This document shows, in pieces, positions 27,714 to 38,650 of a DNA stretch of 64,000 bases (positions within the stretch are counted from its first letter, which is position 1; the number at the start of each line of letters is the position of its first letter). The notes below the pieces were generated by a model. That model was given only the letters and a program-made list of their open reading frames with translations. It had not been told where the DNA came from and did no database searches. The DNA is from Colwellia sp. GTDB taxonomy: Bacteria; Pseudomonadota; Gammaproteobacteria; Enterobacterales; Alteromonadaceae. Position numbers and translations under genes: made by a program. The DNA lies in NCBI GenBank assembly GCA_013215465.1, contig JABSOW010000011.1:1-64000 (forward strand). The letters run 5' to 3'.

Positions 27714-29191
27714 TTAGTTACTCCGGCAGTGTTATTTAGCACCAGCTTAATATTCTCACTTTGAAAAAAATCCAAAAGGCTATTAGGGTAAAGCCCAATA
27801 AATATCAGCAGTGTAAGTAAGGAAGAAAAAACCAATAACTCTCTAGCTGATAAATCATTAATAGCTTGTGGCTTAACTTGGCGCTTGCCATGAAATACAC
27901 TTTGGAATAACACCATGCCATAAATTGCCGAGCCGATGAGTCCAAATGCAGCAATAATAGTTAATATAGGATAGCGTTGATAAGCACCAAGCAGTGATAA
28001 AAATTCAGCAACAAAATTAGCCAGCCCTGGTAAACCAAAAGCTGCGGCGCAAAAAGCTAACGCAAAACCACCCATCCGGGGTGTGTTGAGCCAAAATCCG
28101 CCCATATTATTTAAATCCCGTGAGTGAATACGGCTATAGATCATACCCGCCAGGGCAAATAAAGCCGCGCTACTTAACCCGTGCGCCACCAATGTTAATA
28201 TTGCGCCTTGGTAAGCGATAATATTAAAAGAGAAAAGTGCCAGCATCACAAAGCCCATATGACTAATACTGCTATACGCCACTAAGCGTTTAAGATCTTG
28301 TTGAGCAAAAGCCATCTTTGCGCCATATAAAATACTCACTACCCCTAATGTGGCCGCAACAGGAGCAAAGTTTAGGCTAGCTTGTGGAAACAGTTGTAAC
28401 ACAAAACGAATAAGCCCATATGCACCGGTTTTAAGCAGTACCCCGGCAAGTAAAACACTCCCCGCAGTGGGGGCTTGGGTATGCGCATCAGGTAACCATG
28501 AATGCACAGGTACCGACGGCAACTTAACCGCAAAAGCAATAAAGAATCCCAACATTAAATACTGAGTTAATGACAGGGGTAAATCGAGGATTAACCAGTC
28601 TTGATATAAAAAGCTCAACTGACCAGTTTGTTGGTAATGAATAAATGACATGGCAATAATTGCCACTAGCATTATTAAACTGCTAACTTGGGTAAAGATG
28701 AAAAATTTAATCGCGGCAAAGTGTCTATCTTCATGCCCCCAAATGGCGATCAATGCCGTTATGGGTAGTAGCATAACTTCCCAAAAAAAGAAAAACAAAA
28801 ACATATCAACCGCGGTAAAAACACCGACAATACCAGCAATTGAGGCAAGTAAATTAAAATAATAAAAGCCCACCTTGTCATTAATTTCTTGCCAAGAAAC
28901 TAACACGCAAATTAACGCTAAGAACAGCGTTAACGATATTAGCACTATGCTTAAGTAATCAAGTGCTAGTGCATACTCAATGTGAAAACTAGGGATCCAG
29001 GCAACACGTACTAAAAGCTGCAGGGTGCTAAAATCATACGCTGTAGAATTTAGTGCAATAGCAAAATACACACCGATTACTAGCACCGTTAGTAATGATA
29101 CCCACCTTGCACTTTGCGGTTTTATACCCTCTAACAACCAAGCTAAGGCGCCACCAAAAAGCAAACCACACATAACCAAGGTGATACTCAT
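27710..29191 (-). CDS. nuoM: NADH-quinone oxidoreductase subunit M
   Basis: A 493-residue antiporter-like proton-pumping subunit of complex I. Key segments are FFFFWEVMLLPITALIAIWG (helix 5 glutamate), AFAVKLPSVPVHSWLPDAHTQAPTAGSVLLAGVLLKTGAYG and DLKRLVAYSSISHMGFVMLAL. Its ATG overlaps the nuoL stop by one base, and its stop overlaps the nuoN start by 4 bp. Confidence 0.97.
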   Translation of the reverse strand: MSITLVMCGLLFGGALAWLLEGIKPQSARWVSLLTVLVIGVYFAIALNSTAYDFSTLQLLVRVAWIPSFHIEYALALDYLSIVLISLTLFLALICVLVSWQEINDKVGFYYFNLLASIAGIVGVFTAVDMFLFFFFWEVMLLPITALIAIWGHEDRHFAAIKFFIFTQVSSLIMLVAIIAMSFIHYQQTGQLSFLYQDWLILDLPLSLTQYLMLGFFIAFAVKLPSVPVHSWLPDAHTQAPTAGSVLLAGVLLKTGAYGLIRFVLQLFPQASLNFAPVAATLGVVSILYGAKMAFAQQDLKRLVAYSSISHMGFVMLALFSFNIIAYQGAILTLVAHGLSSAALFALAGMIYSRIHSRDLNNMGGFWLNTPRMGGFALAFCAAAFGLPGLANFVAEFLSLLGAYQRYPILTIIAAFGLIGSAIYGMVLFQSVFHGKRQVKPQAINDLSARELLVFSSLLTLLIFIGLYPNSLLDFFQSENIKLVLNNTAGVTK

Positions 29192-31140
29192 TAGCTTGCC
29201 TCCGTCGAAATAACATCAACACTCAACACTAACAACAATAAAAATGTTGCCAAACCAATGGCAGCAGCATACCAACGTAGTTTCCCTGTTTGGCTACTTT
29301 TAAGTACGTCATGACATAAGCCAACATACCAAGCATTAAGCATCAGCAACTGATCAAAAACATCACGGCGATTTAATTGCGCTAAATAACAATAAGGCTT
29401 TACTAACAACCAATGATAAAAACTATCAAAAGCTAACCCTTGACGACAAAACGTTGCTATTCCACTGCTACTTGCTATAAAAGTATTTTTATTTGAAGCA
29501 GCACTTTCTTTGCTTCGGTAAGAGGCGAAATAGAACCAAGAAAAAATAATACCAACAAAGGGCGTAGCAATAGCAACGCTATGTAGCCAGTACGGATCAC
29601 TCTCAACAATGCGAGTATCAAGAGGAAATACCTCAGCTAAACTCATTTCTATGATATTGGCAAAAACACCGCCAATCAGTGATAAAACGGCCAACGCTAT
29701 TAAGGAAAACTTTAATAATTTACTTGACGAGGGTTGTAAGTTTTGTTCAAAGCGACTTTCCCCCATAAAGGCAAGAAAGAACAATCGACAACTATAAATA
29801 CTAGTCAGTAATGCGCCAAATATCGCACAATACCAAAGTAGCGGGCCGGCAGTATCTGATGACCAAAGCTGTGCTATAATCGCTTCTTTAGAGAAAAATC
29901 CAGAGCTTCCAGGTAAGGCCATCAAGCACACTAGTCCAACGGCGAACAAAGCTGTTTCAAAAGGTAAACGTTTTAATAAACCGCCCATTTTAAATAAACT
30001 TTGTTGATGATGTAGGGCAACAATAATTGCCCCAGCCGTTAAGAATAACAAGGCTTTAAAAAAAGCATGGGTCATTAAATGAAATACACCGGCAGAAAAA
30101 GCCCCTGCCCCTAAGGACAACATCATATAACCAATTTGACTCATGGTTGAATAAGCCAAAACTCGCTTAATATCACTTTGCGCTAAGGCAGCAATACCGG
30201 CAAGTAATAAGGTGGCCGCGCCAAGCCAAGCCACATAGTTCATTACTTCTGGCGCCAGTAAAAATAGTCCATTCATCCGCGCAATTAAATACACACCGGC
30301 CGTAACCATAGTAGCAGCATGAATAAGCGCACTAACAGGCGTAGGGCCGGCCATGGCATCAGGCAACCAGGTTTGCAGCGGCAACTGGGCTGATTTGCCA
30401 ACCGCCCCACCTAATAGCAATAAAGTTATCCAATAGGCTTTATCATCACCGGCTACCCATAACAGTTGTGCATTTTGGGTGATATCAACAATCGTTAATT
30501 GCCCTAACTCTTTAAATAGTATAAATAAACCAATGGCCAGCGCAGTATCACCAATACGAGTAACAATAAATGCTTTCCTTGCTGCTAAAACATTGGCTTT
30601 TTCTTGATACCAAAAGCCAATAAGTAAGAAGCTACATAAGCCAACCCCCTCCCAACCTAAATATAATAATACTAAGTTGTCTGCTAACACTAAAATGAGC
30701 ATGGCAACAATAAATAAATTCATATACGCCATAAAACGGCTAAAATTTTCATCTGCTTTCATATAAGCAGCAGCAAAAATATGGATCAACAAGCCAACAC
30801 CTGTGACCACAGAAATCATCACCGCCGACAAACCATCAAGATAAAAGTTGATGTTAATGCTAGCGGCACTTTGGTTAGTTTGATTAGCTCCTTCAGCCAA
30901 CGATAACGTAAACCAAGTCCATAAATGGCTGGTAATTACCGGAATATCGACCGATAGTTGGCTAATAACAAATAGACTAGATAAGGCGCTTAACACCATA
31001 GCAGCAATACTTAGACTTGCTGCCAGACGCCAAGATAAACGTTTTCCCAAAAGAATTAACAAGACAAAACTGATTAAAGGATAAAAAGGTAAAAAGGCTA
31101 AAACGGTTTCGGTCATTAAAGGCAGCATATTGTCAGTCAT
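29191..31140 (-). CDS. nuoL: NADH-quinone oxidoreductase subunit L
   Basis: The distal antiporter-like subunit of complex I (649 residues; E. coli 613). It shows about 15 helices plus the C-terminal part expected to form the long lateral helix. Motifs: LYLGWEGVGLCSFLLIGFWY, SAQLPLQTWLPDAMAGPTPVSALIHAATMVTAGVYL and DIKRVLAYSTMSQIGYMMLSLGAG. It lies 3 bp after nuoK. Confidence 0.97.
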   Translation of the reverse strand: MTDNMLPLMTETVLAFLPFYPLISFVLLILLGKRLSWRLAASLSIAAMVLSALSSLFVISQLSVDIPVITSHLWTWFTLSLAEGANQTNQSAASININFYLDGLSAVMISVVTGVGLLIHIFAAAYMKADENFSRFMAYMNLFIVAMLILVLADNLVLLYLGWEGVGLCSFLLIGFWYQEKANVLAARKAFIVTRIGDTALAIGLFILFKELGQLTIVDITQNAQLLWVAGDDKAYWITLLLLGGAVGKSAQLPLQTWLPDAMAGPTPVSALIHAATMVTAGVYLIARMNGLFLLAPEVMNYVAWLGAATLLLAGIAALAQSDIKRVLAYSTMSQIGYMMLSLGAGAFSAGVFHLMTHAFFKALLFLTAGAIIVALHHQQSLFKMGGLLKRLPFETALFAVGLVCLMALPGSSGFFSKEAIIAQLWSSDTAGPLLWYCAIFGALLTSIYSCRLFFLAFMGESRFEQNLQPSSSKLLKFSLIALAVLSLIGGVFANIIEMSLAEVFPLDTRIVESDPYWLHSVAIATPFVGIIFSWFYFASYRSKESAASNKNTFIASSSGIATFCRQGLAFDSFYHWLLVKPYCYLAQLNRRDVFDQLLMLNAWYVGLCHDVLKSSQTGKLRWYAAAIGLATFLLLLVLSVDVISTEAS

Positions 31141-31143
31141 ACA

Positions 31144-31452
31144 TCACCCCTTTAATTTACTAAGTAGATCAATATCAAGTGACTTAAAGCGACGCTGCAT
31201 TTGAATTAACAAGGCCAAGCCCAGAGCAACTTCGGCAGCAGCCAAGGTCAAAATAAGGATAAACATCACTTGGCCATCAGCTTGCTGCCAAGCACTACCT
31301 GCGCCAATAAAAGCTACCCCAACCGCATTGAGCATCACCTCTAAACTCATCAAAATAAATAAGGTGTTTTTGCGCGTAATAACACCGACAAAACCGATAA
31401 CAAAGAGCGTACTTGCCAGTATAAGTATATGACTCAAAGGGATAGCTATCAT
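31144..31452 (-). CDS. nuoK: NADH-quinone oxidoreductase subunit K
   Basis: A 102-residue, three-helix complex I subunit. The two conserved membrane glutamates are in [17 protein letters not shown] and [14 protein letters not shown], the proton path residues of the family. It overlaps nuoJ by 4 bp. Confidence 0.97.
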   Translation of the reverse strand: MIAIPLSHILILASTLFVIGFVGVITRKNTLFILMSLEVMLNAVGVAFIGAGSAWQQADGQVMFILILTLAAAEVALGLALLIQMQRRFKSLDIDLLSKLKG

Positions 31453-32027
31453 CCGTGCTCTCCTAGATTATTTTTTCTATCTAAGCCAACACCTTCAGGT
31501 TTAGCATAATGATAACCGCCTATTAATCCGGCTAATAATAAAAAAGATGCAATTTCAACGGCAAGTACATAAGGCCCGTAAAGCAAGATACCCACTTGCT
31601 TAGCATCAATAGTATTAGCAGTAAGCCTTGCTTGAATCTCACCGCTGCTGATGGCATAAACTAATTCGATTAGCAATAGTAGTGCCAACAAAAAAGGCCC
31701 AAACCAAAGACTAAATTGATTTACTTTACTGCCATCAACGCTAGGCGCATGTAATGTTTCATCTTGCCCTAAACCAAACATCATAATGGCAAAAACAAAT
31801 AAAACTAAAATTGCACCGGCATAAACAATCACTTCTAAACCCGCAGCAAAAGGTGCCCCCATTAAATAAAAGCACACTGCTACCGCTAGCAATGACACCA
31901 CTAAATACAGCAAAGCATGTACAGTGTTTTTACTGGTAACCACCTTGAGACTCGCGACAATGGCTAACAGTGCCGCAGAATAAAAGGTTAGCTGTAAAGG
32001 ATTTAATTCCACCAAAGCGCTAATCAC
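31449..32027 (-). CDS. nuoJ: NADH-quinone oxidoreductase subunit J
   Basis: A 192-residue complex I membrane subunit with five helices. The family segment [23 protein letters not shown] carries the third helix with its pi-bulge and conserved tyrosine. The C-terminus is longer and polar. It overlaps nuoI and nuoK by 4 bp on each side. Confidence 0.96.
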   Translation of the reverse strand: MISALVELNPLQLTFYSAALLAIVASLKVVTSKNTVHALLYLVVSLLAVAVCFYLMGAPFAAGLEVIVYAGAILVLFVFAIMMFGLGQDETLHAPSVDGSKVNQFSLWFGPFLLALLLLIELVYAISSGEIQARLTANTIDAKQVGILLYGPYVLAVEIASFLLLAGLIGGYHYAKPEGVGLDRKNNLGEHG

Positions 32028-32605
32028 GGCATCAACCCCTTAATATCAATGGGTGGCTTTTCTTGTTGAGCATCGCCCTTCGCTTTACGCTCACCATTAA
32101 TATCCACTGCTATGCCGCTATGGCGATAAAAACTATAGTCGTGATACTTGCCGACGCCGTTAATCAACAAGTGCTCTTTTTCATAGACTAGGTTTTGTCT
32201 ATCGTATTCAGCCAGCTCTATATCAGGCGTTAATTGAATAGCATAAGTAGGACAAGCTTCTTCACAAAATCCACAAAAAATACAGCGTGAAAAGTTGATA
32301 CGAAAAAAATCTGCCCGTTTGCGGCCATCATCATCAACTGTTTGTTGTAGCGCGATACAATCTACCGGGCATGCCGCAGCGCATAAGTTACAAGCAACAC
32401 ATCGCTCTTCACCATCGGGATCACGCGTTAAGACAATACGCCCACGATAACGTGGTGCTAAATAAGGTTTTTGCTCAGGATATTCAACCGTGTCAGCTTT
32501 GGTAAAGGTATGTTTTAACACTAAAGCCATCGTTCTTAGTTGGCTAAAAATCATATCGAATGCAGCACTAACCGTACTTTGCTTGCTAAATTTACCCATA
32601 AACAC
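32024..32605 (-). CDS. nuoI: NADH-quinone oxidoreductase subunit I
   Basis: A 193-residue peripheral complex I subunit carrying clusters N6a and N6b. Two ferredoxin motifs are seen: [15 protein letters not shown] and [15 protein letters not shown]. The N-terminus begins [10 protein letters not shown]; a start two residues later (MGKFSKQS at 32599) is equally likely, as the frame overlaps nuoH by 14 bp. Confidence 0.97.
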   Translation of the reverse strand: MFMGKFSKQSTVSAAFDMIFSQLRTMALVLKHTFTKADTVEYPEQKPYLAPRYRGRIVLTRDPDGEERCVACNLCAAACPVDCIALQQTVDDDGRKRADFFRINFSRCIFCGFCEEACPTYAIQLTPDIELAEYDRQNLVYEKEHLLINGVGKYHDYSFYRHSGIAVDINGERKAKGDAQQEKPPIDIKGLMP

Positions 32606-33566
32606 CTCCCAATTTAAAGGCGGCGGTTACCAATAAATTTAGTAGCGCCAATGGCAGCATATATTTCCAGCCAAAACTTAGTAACTGATCAAAACGAGGC
32701 CGTGGCAAAGACGTTCTCAGTAAAATAAAGAACATCACAAAACAGAGTATTTTTAAAATAAACCATAGCAAAGGGGGTAACCATGATGCTAATGGCTCTG
32801 GCATCAACCAACCACCAAAAAATAGCACCACAGACATCGCTGAAATAAGGGTGACACTCAAATATTCACCCAAAAAGAATAAGGCAAACTTCAAACCAGA
32901 ATATTCGGTATGAAAGCCCGCAGTAAGCTCTGTTTCTGCTTCAGGTAAATCAAAAGGTAAGCGATGACTTTCGGCAATACCGGCAATAAGAAAAATAATA
33001 AAACCGAGAAACTGTGTTTGAATTAGCCAACCATTCTGCTGAGCCAGTACAATTTCTCGTAAATTAAAACTTCCCGTTAGCAAGACTACCCCCATAACAG
33101 ATAGCCCCATAAATACTTCATAACTAACCATTTGTGCGGCTGCTCGCATACTCCCTAGCAAAGCATATTTAGAATTAGAAGCCCAGCCAGCTAACACCAC
33201 GCTATAAACAGATAGTGACGCCATAGCAAGGAAAAACAATAGCCCTATATTTAAGTCTGAAACACCTATACTTGGCGAAAAAGGAATAACAGCAAAACTC
33301 ATTAACACACAAACGGCACCTATTACGGGGGCAATAGTAAAAACGATGCGATCACTAAAAGGTGGGATCCAATCTTCTTTACCGAGAATTTTCAACAAAT
33401 CAGCTAATGATTGTAAAATGCCAAAAGGACCAACTCTGTTTGGGCCTAAACGGTCTTGCCAAATACCTATCATGCGTCTTTCAACCCACACTAACATAGC
33501 CGCAATAGGAATTAGCAGGGCGATAATTATTGTTATTTCAAGCAACTTAACTAAAATATCAGCCAT
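32592..33566 (-). CDS. nuoH: NADH-quinone oxidoreductase subunit H
   Basis: A membrane subunit of complex I (324 residues from the ATG at 33566; E. coli 325) that forms part of the quinone chamber. Motifs: [41 protein letters not shown] and [40 protein letters not shown]. The open frame extends to 33596, but GGGGGA 8 bp before 33566 and the match to homologues ([10 protein letters not shown]) make this the start. It overlaps the nuoG stop by 8 bp. Confidence 0.96.
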   Translation of the reverse strand: MADILVKLLEITIIIALLIPIAAMLVWVERRMIGIWQDRLGPNRVGPFGILQSLADLLKILGKEDWIPPFSDRIVFTIAPVIGAVCVLMSFAVIPFSPSIGVSDLNIGLLFFLAMASLSVYSVVLAGWASNSKYALLGSMRAAAQMVSYEVFMGLSVMGVVLLTGSFNLREIVLAQQNGWLIQTQFLGFIIFLIAGIAESHRLPFDLPEAETELTAGFHTEYSGLKFALFFLGEYLSVTLISAMSVVLFFGGWLMPEPLASWLPPLLWFILKILCFVMFFILLRTSLPRPRFDQLLSFGWKYMLPLALLNLLVTAAFKLGGVYG

Positions 33567-36500
33567 TGGTGTTTCCCCCAGATTTACTTTCATCACTAAA
33601 GAAAGTAATGGGCACAGTTTGATCTTGTTTTTTAAGCCTAATTAAAATATCAGCTTTTTCTTGTTGCGCGGTTTTCCTACGATCACCTTCTACTTGTTGA
33701 AATACAGTCACTTCTTCAGTCGTTGCTTTACTGATATTTTTCGCAGTAATGTTTAAGTTATTTATCGACATTGGTAAGTCAAATAAACTCACTAACACCA
33801 CATTTTTTGTCAGGCTTTTGTTCACCCTCACTTTGGCAAACATTTGCTGTTCATTAATAGTTATCTTTAAAATATCACCAGTGCAGTAACCATTTTTTCT
33901 CGTGATCTCTGTCGATATTTCAATACTATTGCCAGCAAACATTAGGACAAATTCAGGTAGATTATGGCTTTGTTGTTCAGCTAAAAACCAAGGGATATTT
34001 TGAATAATTGTTAACTCGCCATCTCGTTTAAACACTTTACATGGCCACAGTTTGTCCAGTTTATCTTCAACACTTGCCTCGTGGGTGTCGTCAAAAAACA
34101 CCGATAGACTAAGATTGAGTAAATTTTCATTGCCTTGGTGATTTAGTACCCCATTTACTTCTTGTTGATGCTGAAAAATTGCTTGATTGGAGTTCCAGGC
34201 AGGAGCCCAAGTATAGGGCATATTATGACTACTATTAGCATCATCACCTTCCATTGAATAACGTAAACCTTCTTGGCTATTACTATTTTCTAAAAAAGTT
34301 TTATTTTCATGTACCGATTGATTGGCAGTCATCGCCGTACGACCACTGGCTCGGTGCGTTTGTCGAGCAACGCGGCGATTTTGTTGCTGACAAGTCAATA
34401 CTTGCAGAGCCCATGCCTCACCGTGCTTAGCAAAAAATAATTGTAACTGCGTTAAACTAGCAAAATTCAGCTCTTGTTGAGTAAACAAGTGTTTAGCTAA
34501 TAAACCAAGCCAGACCCAATTTTCCATAATAGGTTTAACGGCAATATGGGCGGAACTAAAACGTTGTAACCGGCCTTGATAATTAACAAAATGACCATTA
34601 CTTTCACTTACCGCAGCGACCGGTAAAACAATATCAGCCATTTTGGTCAGTTGATTGTTAGTGTGTTCGAGTACTATCATGGTTTTGCAGTGCTGACGTA
34701 ATTGCTGTAATTGTTGAGCACTTAACTGCGCTAAATCTTGCTCAAGAATTAACAAGCTTGTCCGCGGAATTTTATTTTCATGGTAACTAGCTGAGCAGTA
34801 TTCAATAACTTGCTCAATAGACAAATTGTGCTCGTTTAAAAAATGAAGATTGCCAACGCTATTACACTCTGGTGCGACGACGGTAAGTTCAGGAGCAAAG
34901 CCATGTGATTTTTGTGATAAACAAGACATCAAATTATCGATAGCATGCAATAACTGCGGCGATTTCAAACTCAGCCCGGTAACTATTAATGGCGTTTTCG
35001 CCTGTGATAAAGTGCTCGCCAGTAATAAAGTAAACTTACTTTCTTGATCAGACAGATCTTTAGTAATACTTTCTTGGCGAGAGCCCCCTTGGTTAACGCT
35101 TGCAACAGTTTTACTTTGCAGCGTTTTCAGAGGCAGTACAACATGACTATTAAATTCCGTTTGTAGCATTGCTGTTAAGCAGTCAATGCAGGTAATAATT
35201 TGCGCTACCGATAAAATCAACGCCCCATTTGCTTGTTGATCAAATTCACTTTGTTGCGCTTGCAGTGAAAACAATGGCGTTGTCGTATTTCCTGCATAAG
35301 TGCGCACCGCTGAATCTTGCCAGTGTTTCACCCCGATACTATCGGCTTTATCACGGGCCGAATTTCTTAATACTTGTTTAATTGTTAACGCTAAACGTGG
35401 AGCTGTTTGTGCTATATTTTCGCCAATAAGCACAACTAAATCATGTTCTTTCGCCTCACTACCCTGATGAACTCTATGCTCCATTCCGGTTAAACTTTGT
35501 TGTGGATATTGCGCTAACAATTGCTTGTGTCGTAATGCTAATTGCATCTCTAGATTGGTATAACCTAAGGAAAAGTTTTCTTTGCCAACTAAACACTTTA
35601 ATAAACGGTTAGCTTCAAAAGATGCTCTTGCTGAGCCAATACCAATAAAGCTTTCTCCGCTATGTTCGTTTATTGCTTTAGCAAAGCTTTTCTCATTAAA
35701 TACCCCCACACTTGGCTCACCTACCTTACTATTTACCCCCTTAATAGTTCGAATACGTGCCATTGAGTTTACAAAACCAATACCAAAGCGACCACGATCA
35801 CACAAAAAATAGCCATTAAGCTCATGATTGTAGCGATTCATTACCCGTCTAACAGAGCCGTAGCGTTCACCTATACTGGTATTACAGCCTATTGAACAAT
35901 GAGCACATACCGAAGGCGCAGATTGTAAATCCCACTTTCGGGTATAGTGAGCAGAGAAAAGCTTATTAGTAAAAACCCCGGTGGGACAAACTTCGACTAA
36001 GTTACCACTAAAGGCACTTTCTAAAACGCCGTCTTTTTGCCGGCCAAAATAGACCTGATTACGGGAACCAAAAACATCAAAATCTTTACCGCCAGCATAG
36101 TCTTTATAAAAACGCACACAACGATAACAAGTAATACAGCGATTCATTTCATGGCCGACTAACTCACCCAAATACTGGTTAGTAAAAGTACGTTTTTCGC
36201 CACGATATTGACGCGCACTATGACCCGTCATCACGGTCATGTCTTGCAAGTGACACTCACCACCTTCTGCGCAAACAGGGCAGTCATGGGGGTGATTGGT
36301 CATCATGGCGGCAATAACTTGCTGACGAAATTTAGCTGAAGCTTTGTCAGTTAAGCCAATACGCATGCCATCAACCACTGGGGTCATACATGACATAACC
36401 AATCGACCACGGCTATCATTTTCATCCATATACTGAGTAACTGCACATTGACGGCAAGCCCCCACAGAGCCCAGAGAAGGGTGCCAACAAAAATAAGGCA

Positions 36501-36627
36501 GATTTAACTTGTTTGATAACACCCCTGCAAGCAAGTTATTATCAGTCGATAGCTGATAAGGCACATCATCAATATAGACAGTGACTCTGTTATTTTGCAT
36601 TTTGCCGCTAACGTCATCACTCATCAT
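33559..36627 (-). CDS. nuoG: NADH-quinone oxidoreductase subunit G
   Basis: The large iron-sulfur subunit of the complex I peripheral arm. At 1022 residues it is about 110 longer than E. coli NuoG. The N-terminal [2Fe-2S] domain has CWHPSLGSVGACRQC, the His/Cys-ligated cluster HPHDCPVCAEGGECHLQDM, and the ferredoxin part CITCYRCVRFYKD and VEVCPTGVF. The extra N7 cluster motif CAHCSIGCN with the downstream LCDRGR is also present. The molybdopterin-like domain is poorly conserved, and a polar, low-complexity insertion (about 740-800, rich in S/N/Q) accounts for the extra length. It overlaps nuoF by 11 bp; a start one codon later (second Met) is possible. Confidence 0.94.
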   Translation of the reverse strand: MMSDDVSGKMQNNRVTVYIDDVPYQLSTDNNLLAGVLSNKLNLPYFCWHPSLGSVGACRQCAVTQYMDENDSRGRLVMSCMTPVVDGMRIGLTDKASAKFRQQVIAAMMTNHPHDCPVCAEGGECHLQDMTVMTGHSARQYRGEKRTFTNQYLGELVGHEMNRCITCYRCVRFYKDYAGGKDFDVFGSRNQVYFGRQKDGVLESAFSGNLVEVCPTGVFTNKLFSAHYTRKWDLQSAPSVCAHCSIGCNTSIGERYGSVRRVMNRYNHELNGYFLCDRGRFGIGFVNSMARIRTIKGVNSKVGEPSVGVFNEKSFAKAINEHSGESFIGIGSARASFEANRLLKCLVGKENFSLGYTNLEMQLALRHKQLLAQYPQQSLTGMEHRVHQGSEAKEHDLVVLIGENIAQTAPRLALTIKQVLRNSARDKADSIGVKHWQDSAVRTYAGNTTTPLFSLQAQQSEFDQQANGALILSVAQIITCIDCLTAMLQTEFNSHVVLPLKTLQSKTVASVNQGGSRQESITKDLSDQESKFTLLLASTLSQAKTPLIVTGLSLKSPQLLHAIDNLMSCLSQKSHGFAPELTVVAPECNSVGNLHFLNEHNLSIEQVIEYCSASYHENKIPRTSLLILEQDLAQLSAQQLQQLRQHCKTMIVLEHTNNQLTKMADIVLPVAAVSESNGHFVNYQGRLQRFSSAHIAVKPIMENWVWLGLLAKHLFTQQELNFASLTQLQLFFAKHGEAWALQVLTCQQQNRRVARQTHRASGRTAMTANQSVHENKTFLENSNSQEGLRYSMEGDDANSSHNMPYTWAPAWNSNQAIFQHQQEVNGVLNHQGNENLLNLSLSVFFDDTHEASVEDKLDKLWPCKVFKRDGELTIIQNIPWFLAEQQSHNLPEFVLMFAGNSIEISTEITRKNGYCTGDILKITINEQQMFAKVRVNKSLTKNVVLVSLFDLPMSINNLNITAKNISKATTEEVTVFQQVEGDRRKTAQQEKADILIRLKKQDQTVPITFFSDESKSGGNTNG

Positions 36628-38038
36628 TTTCTCCCCCTTGATTTACCCCCGCAGTTACTCGCTTTGCTAACTCTGGTTGTACACCTTGTGACTCTTGTTG
36701 CTGCTCATTGCTATTAGATTGATAAGGACAACACCCCAGTTCAATATGTTGTTCAAAATCATCTTTAAAATATCGCATGGCACTTTTTAATGGCTCTACT
36801 GCGCCTGGTGCTAAGGCACAATGCGTTTTGCCTAACCACATAAAATCACATAAGTCTGCTAGCTGCGCCATATCAGCAAGTGAGCCCTTCCCTTGTTCAA
36901 TACGGGTTAATATTTCTACTGCCCACGGGGTTCCGTCACGACAAGGTGTACACCAACCGCAAGACTCTTGGGCAAAAAAACGTAATAAATTAAGCACCAT
37001 AGCGACGGGACAGTGTTTATCATCTAAAACAATTAAACCACCTGTACCTAAACGGCTACCCGCTTTAGCAATAGAGTCAAAGTCCATCGGGGTATCAAGA
37101 TGTTGCTCAACGAGAAAGTCTGTAGATGCGCCACCTGGTAATAAACCTTTTAGCTTTACCCCCTCTTTCATACCGCCAGCATAGTCATACAATAACTCCC
37201 GAATGGTTACCCCCATAGGCAGCTCCCACACCCCGGGATTTTTGACCTGACCACAGGCTGAATACATTTTTGTACCGGGATCACTGTGAGGCGATAAATC
37301 TTTAAACCACTGACTACCATGCTTAAGAATATGAGGTAAATTACTTAAGGTTTCGACATTATTAACCACCGTTGGTTTGCCAAATAAACCACTCACTTGC
37401 GGAAATGGCGGCTTAGCTCTAGGGATTGCTCGTTTACCTTCTAAGGCATTAATCAGCGCAGTTTCTTCACCGCAAATATAACGACCGGCACTGGTATGAA
37501 GGTATAAATCTAATTGGTAATTAGTCCCTTGAATATTTTTACCCAGCCAATTGTTTTCATAGGCTTGATCAATCGCTTGTTGTAAACGAGTGGCTGCCAA
37601 CTGATACTCACCGCGTAAAAATAAAAATGCTTTATCGGCGCTGATGGTATAACTAGCAATAATCATCGCTTCAATAAGTTGCTGAGGCACACCTTCAAGT
37701 AAGTATCTGTCTTTAAATGTCCCAGGCTCCATTTCATCGCCATTGCAAATTAAATAACTCGGCTGAGCCTGATTACTTTGCTCTTGCAAAGCTGGTACAC
37801 AACTCCATTTCATTCCTGTGGGAAAGCCGGCACCACCACGGCCTTTTAATCCTGAATCACTGACAATAGCAAGCACTTCTTTAGGGGTTAATTGGGTTAA
37901 TGCTTTCGTTGCCCCGATATAACCGCCCGCTTGCACATAGCCTTCAAAATCAAGTGGCTGATCTAAATTCACTAAATGAGTAAGTGGCTTAGTTAACGCT
38001 TGAGATAATGCTTGTGCTAGCCAGTTTTTACTCGTCAT
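36617..38038 (-). CDS. nuoF: NADH-quinone oxidoreductase subunit F
   Basis: The NADH-oxidising, FMN-containing subunit of complex I (473 residues). FMN/NADH site: SGLKGRGGAGFPTGMKWSCVP, CNGDEMEPGTFKDR and GAGRYICGEETALINALEG. N3 cluster ligands: ESCGWCTPCRDGTPW and GKTHCALAPGAVEPL. A glutamine-rich tail of about 30 residues ends the protein. It overlaps nuoE by 4 bp and nuoG by 11 bp. Confidence 0.97.
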   Translation of the reverse strand: MTSKNWLAQALSQALTKPLTHLVNLDQPLDFEGYVQAGGYIGATKALTQLTPKEVLAIVSDSGLKGRGGAGFPTGMKWSCVPALQEQSNQAQPSYLICNGDEMEPGTFKDRYLLEGVPQQLIEAMIIASYTISADKAFLFLRGEYQLAATRLQQAIDQAYENNWLGKNIQGTNYQLDLYLHTSAGRYICGEETALINALEGKRAIPRAKPPFPQVSGLFGKPTVVNNVETLSNLPHILKHGSQWFKDLSPHSDPGTKMYSACGQVKNPGVWELPMGVTIRELLYDYAGGMKEGVKLKGLLPGGASTDFLVEQHLDTPMDFDSIAKAGSRLGTGGLIVLDDKHCPVAMVLNLLRFFAQESCGWCTPCRDGTPWAVEILTRIEQGKGSLADMAQLADLCDFMWLGKTHCALAPGAVEPLKSAMRYFKDDFEQHIELGCCPYQSNSNEQQQESQGVQPELAKRVTAGVNQGGENDE

Positions 38039-38598
38039 ACAATGTCTCCTGCATTTTTGCTAAGGCCATTTAAAATGCTAACAACAGACTCATTAGTAAG
38101 AGAGTGATAGTGCTGGCCATTAATCATCATTGCTGGCGATTTGTCACAGCTGCCTAAACAAACATTAGAAAGTAGGGTAAATTCACCGTCAGGGGTAGTT
38201 TGACCATAACCAATGCCGAGGTAGGTTTGGATAACCTTAAGGATTTCATCATAACCGGTTAAATGGCAGCTAATACTGTCGCAAAGGTGAATGACATAAT
38301 GTCCTACTTTTTGTCGATAAATAAGGTTATAAAAAGTCGCTACCCCTTCCAGCTGGGCGCTCGACATTTGCAAGCATTGGGCAATGGCAATTAAACTATC
38401 ATCGCTGATCCAGCCTCGATATTTTTGTACGATTTTAAGCGCTTCAATTCCTGCTGCCTCACGCGTTTCCATAATAGACACTTCATGCTCAATAACAGAT
38501 AATTCAGTCGCACTAAGATACTGACGAAAGTCAATTTCTTCATCAGTAACCATGATGCTAGGTATTCTTGGCTGTAAACTAAAGTCACTGTTATTCAT
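38035..38598 (-). CDS. nuoE: NADH-quinone oxidoreductase subunit E
   Basis: A thioredoxin-fold [2Fe-2S] subunit of complex I. The cluster ligands are in HLCDSISCHLTG and NVCLGSCDKSPAMMING. The frame opens with TTG at 38607, but the ATG at 38598 (MNNSDFSLQPR, 187 residues) has AAGGTTGG at good spacing and is preferred. It overlaps nuoF by 4 bp and follows nuoCD after about 50 bp. Confidence 0.95.
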   Translation of the reverse strand: MNNSDFSLQPRIPSIMVTDEEIDFRQYLSATELSVIEHEVSIMETREAAGIEALKIVQKYRGWISDDSLIAIAQCLQMSSAQLEGVATFYNLIYRQKVGHYVIHLCDSISCHLTGYDEILKVIQTYLGIGYGQTTPDGEFTLLSNVCLGSCDKSPAMMINGQHYHSLTNESVVSILNGLSKNAGDIV

Positions 38599-38650
38599 CA
38601 ATACCAACCTTAACTTATGCTTAACTTACTTTTCTTAACTCAGAGTTTTT

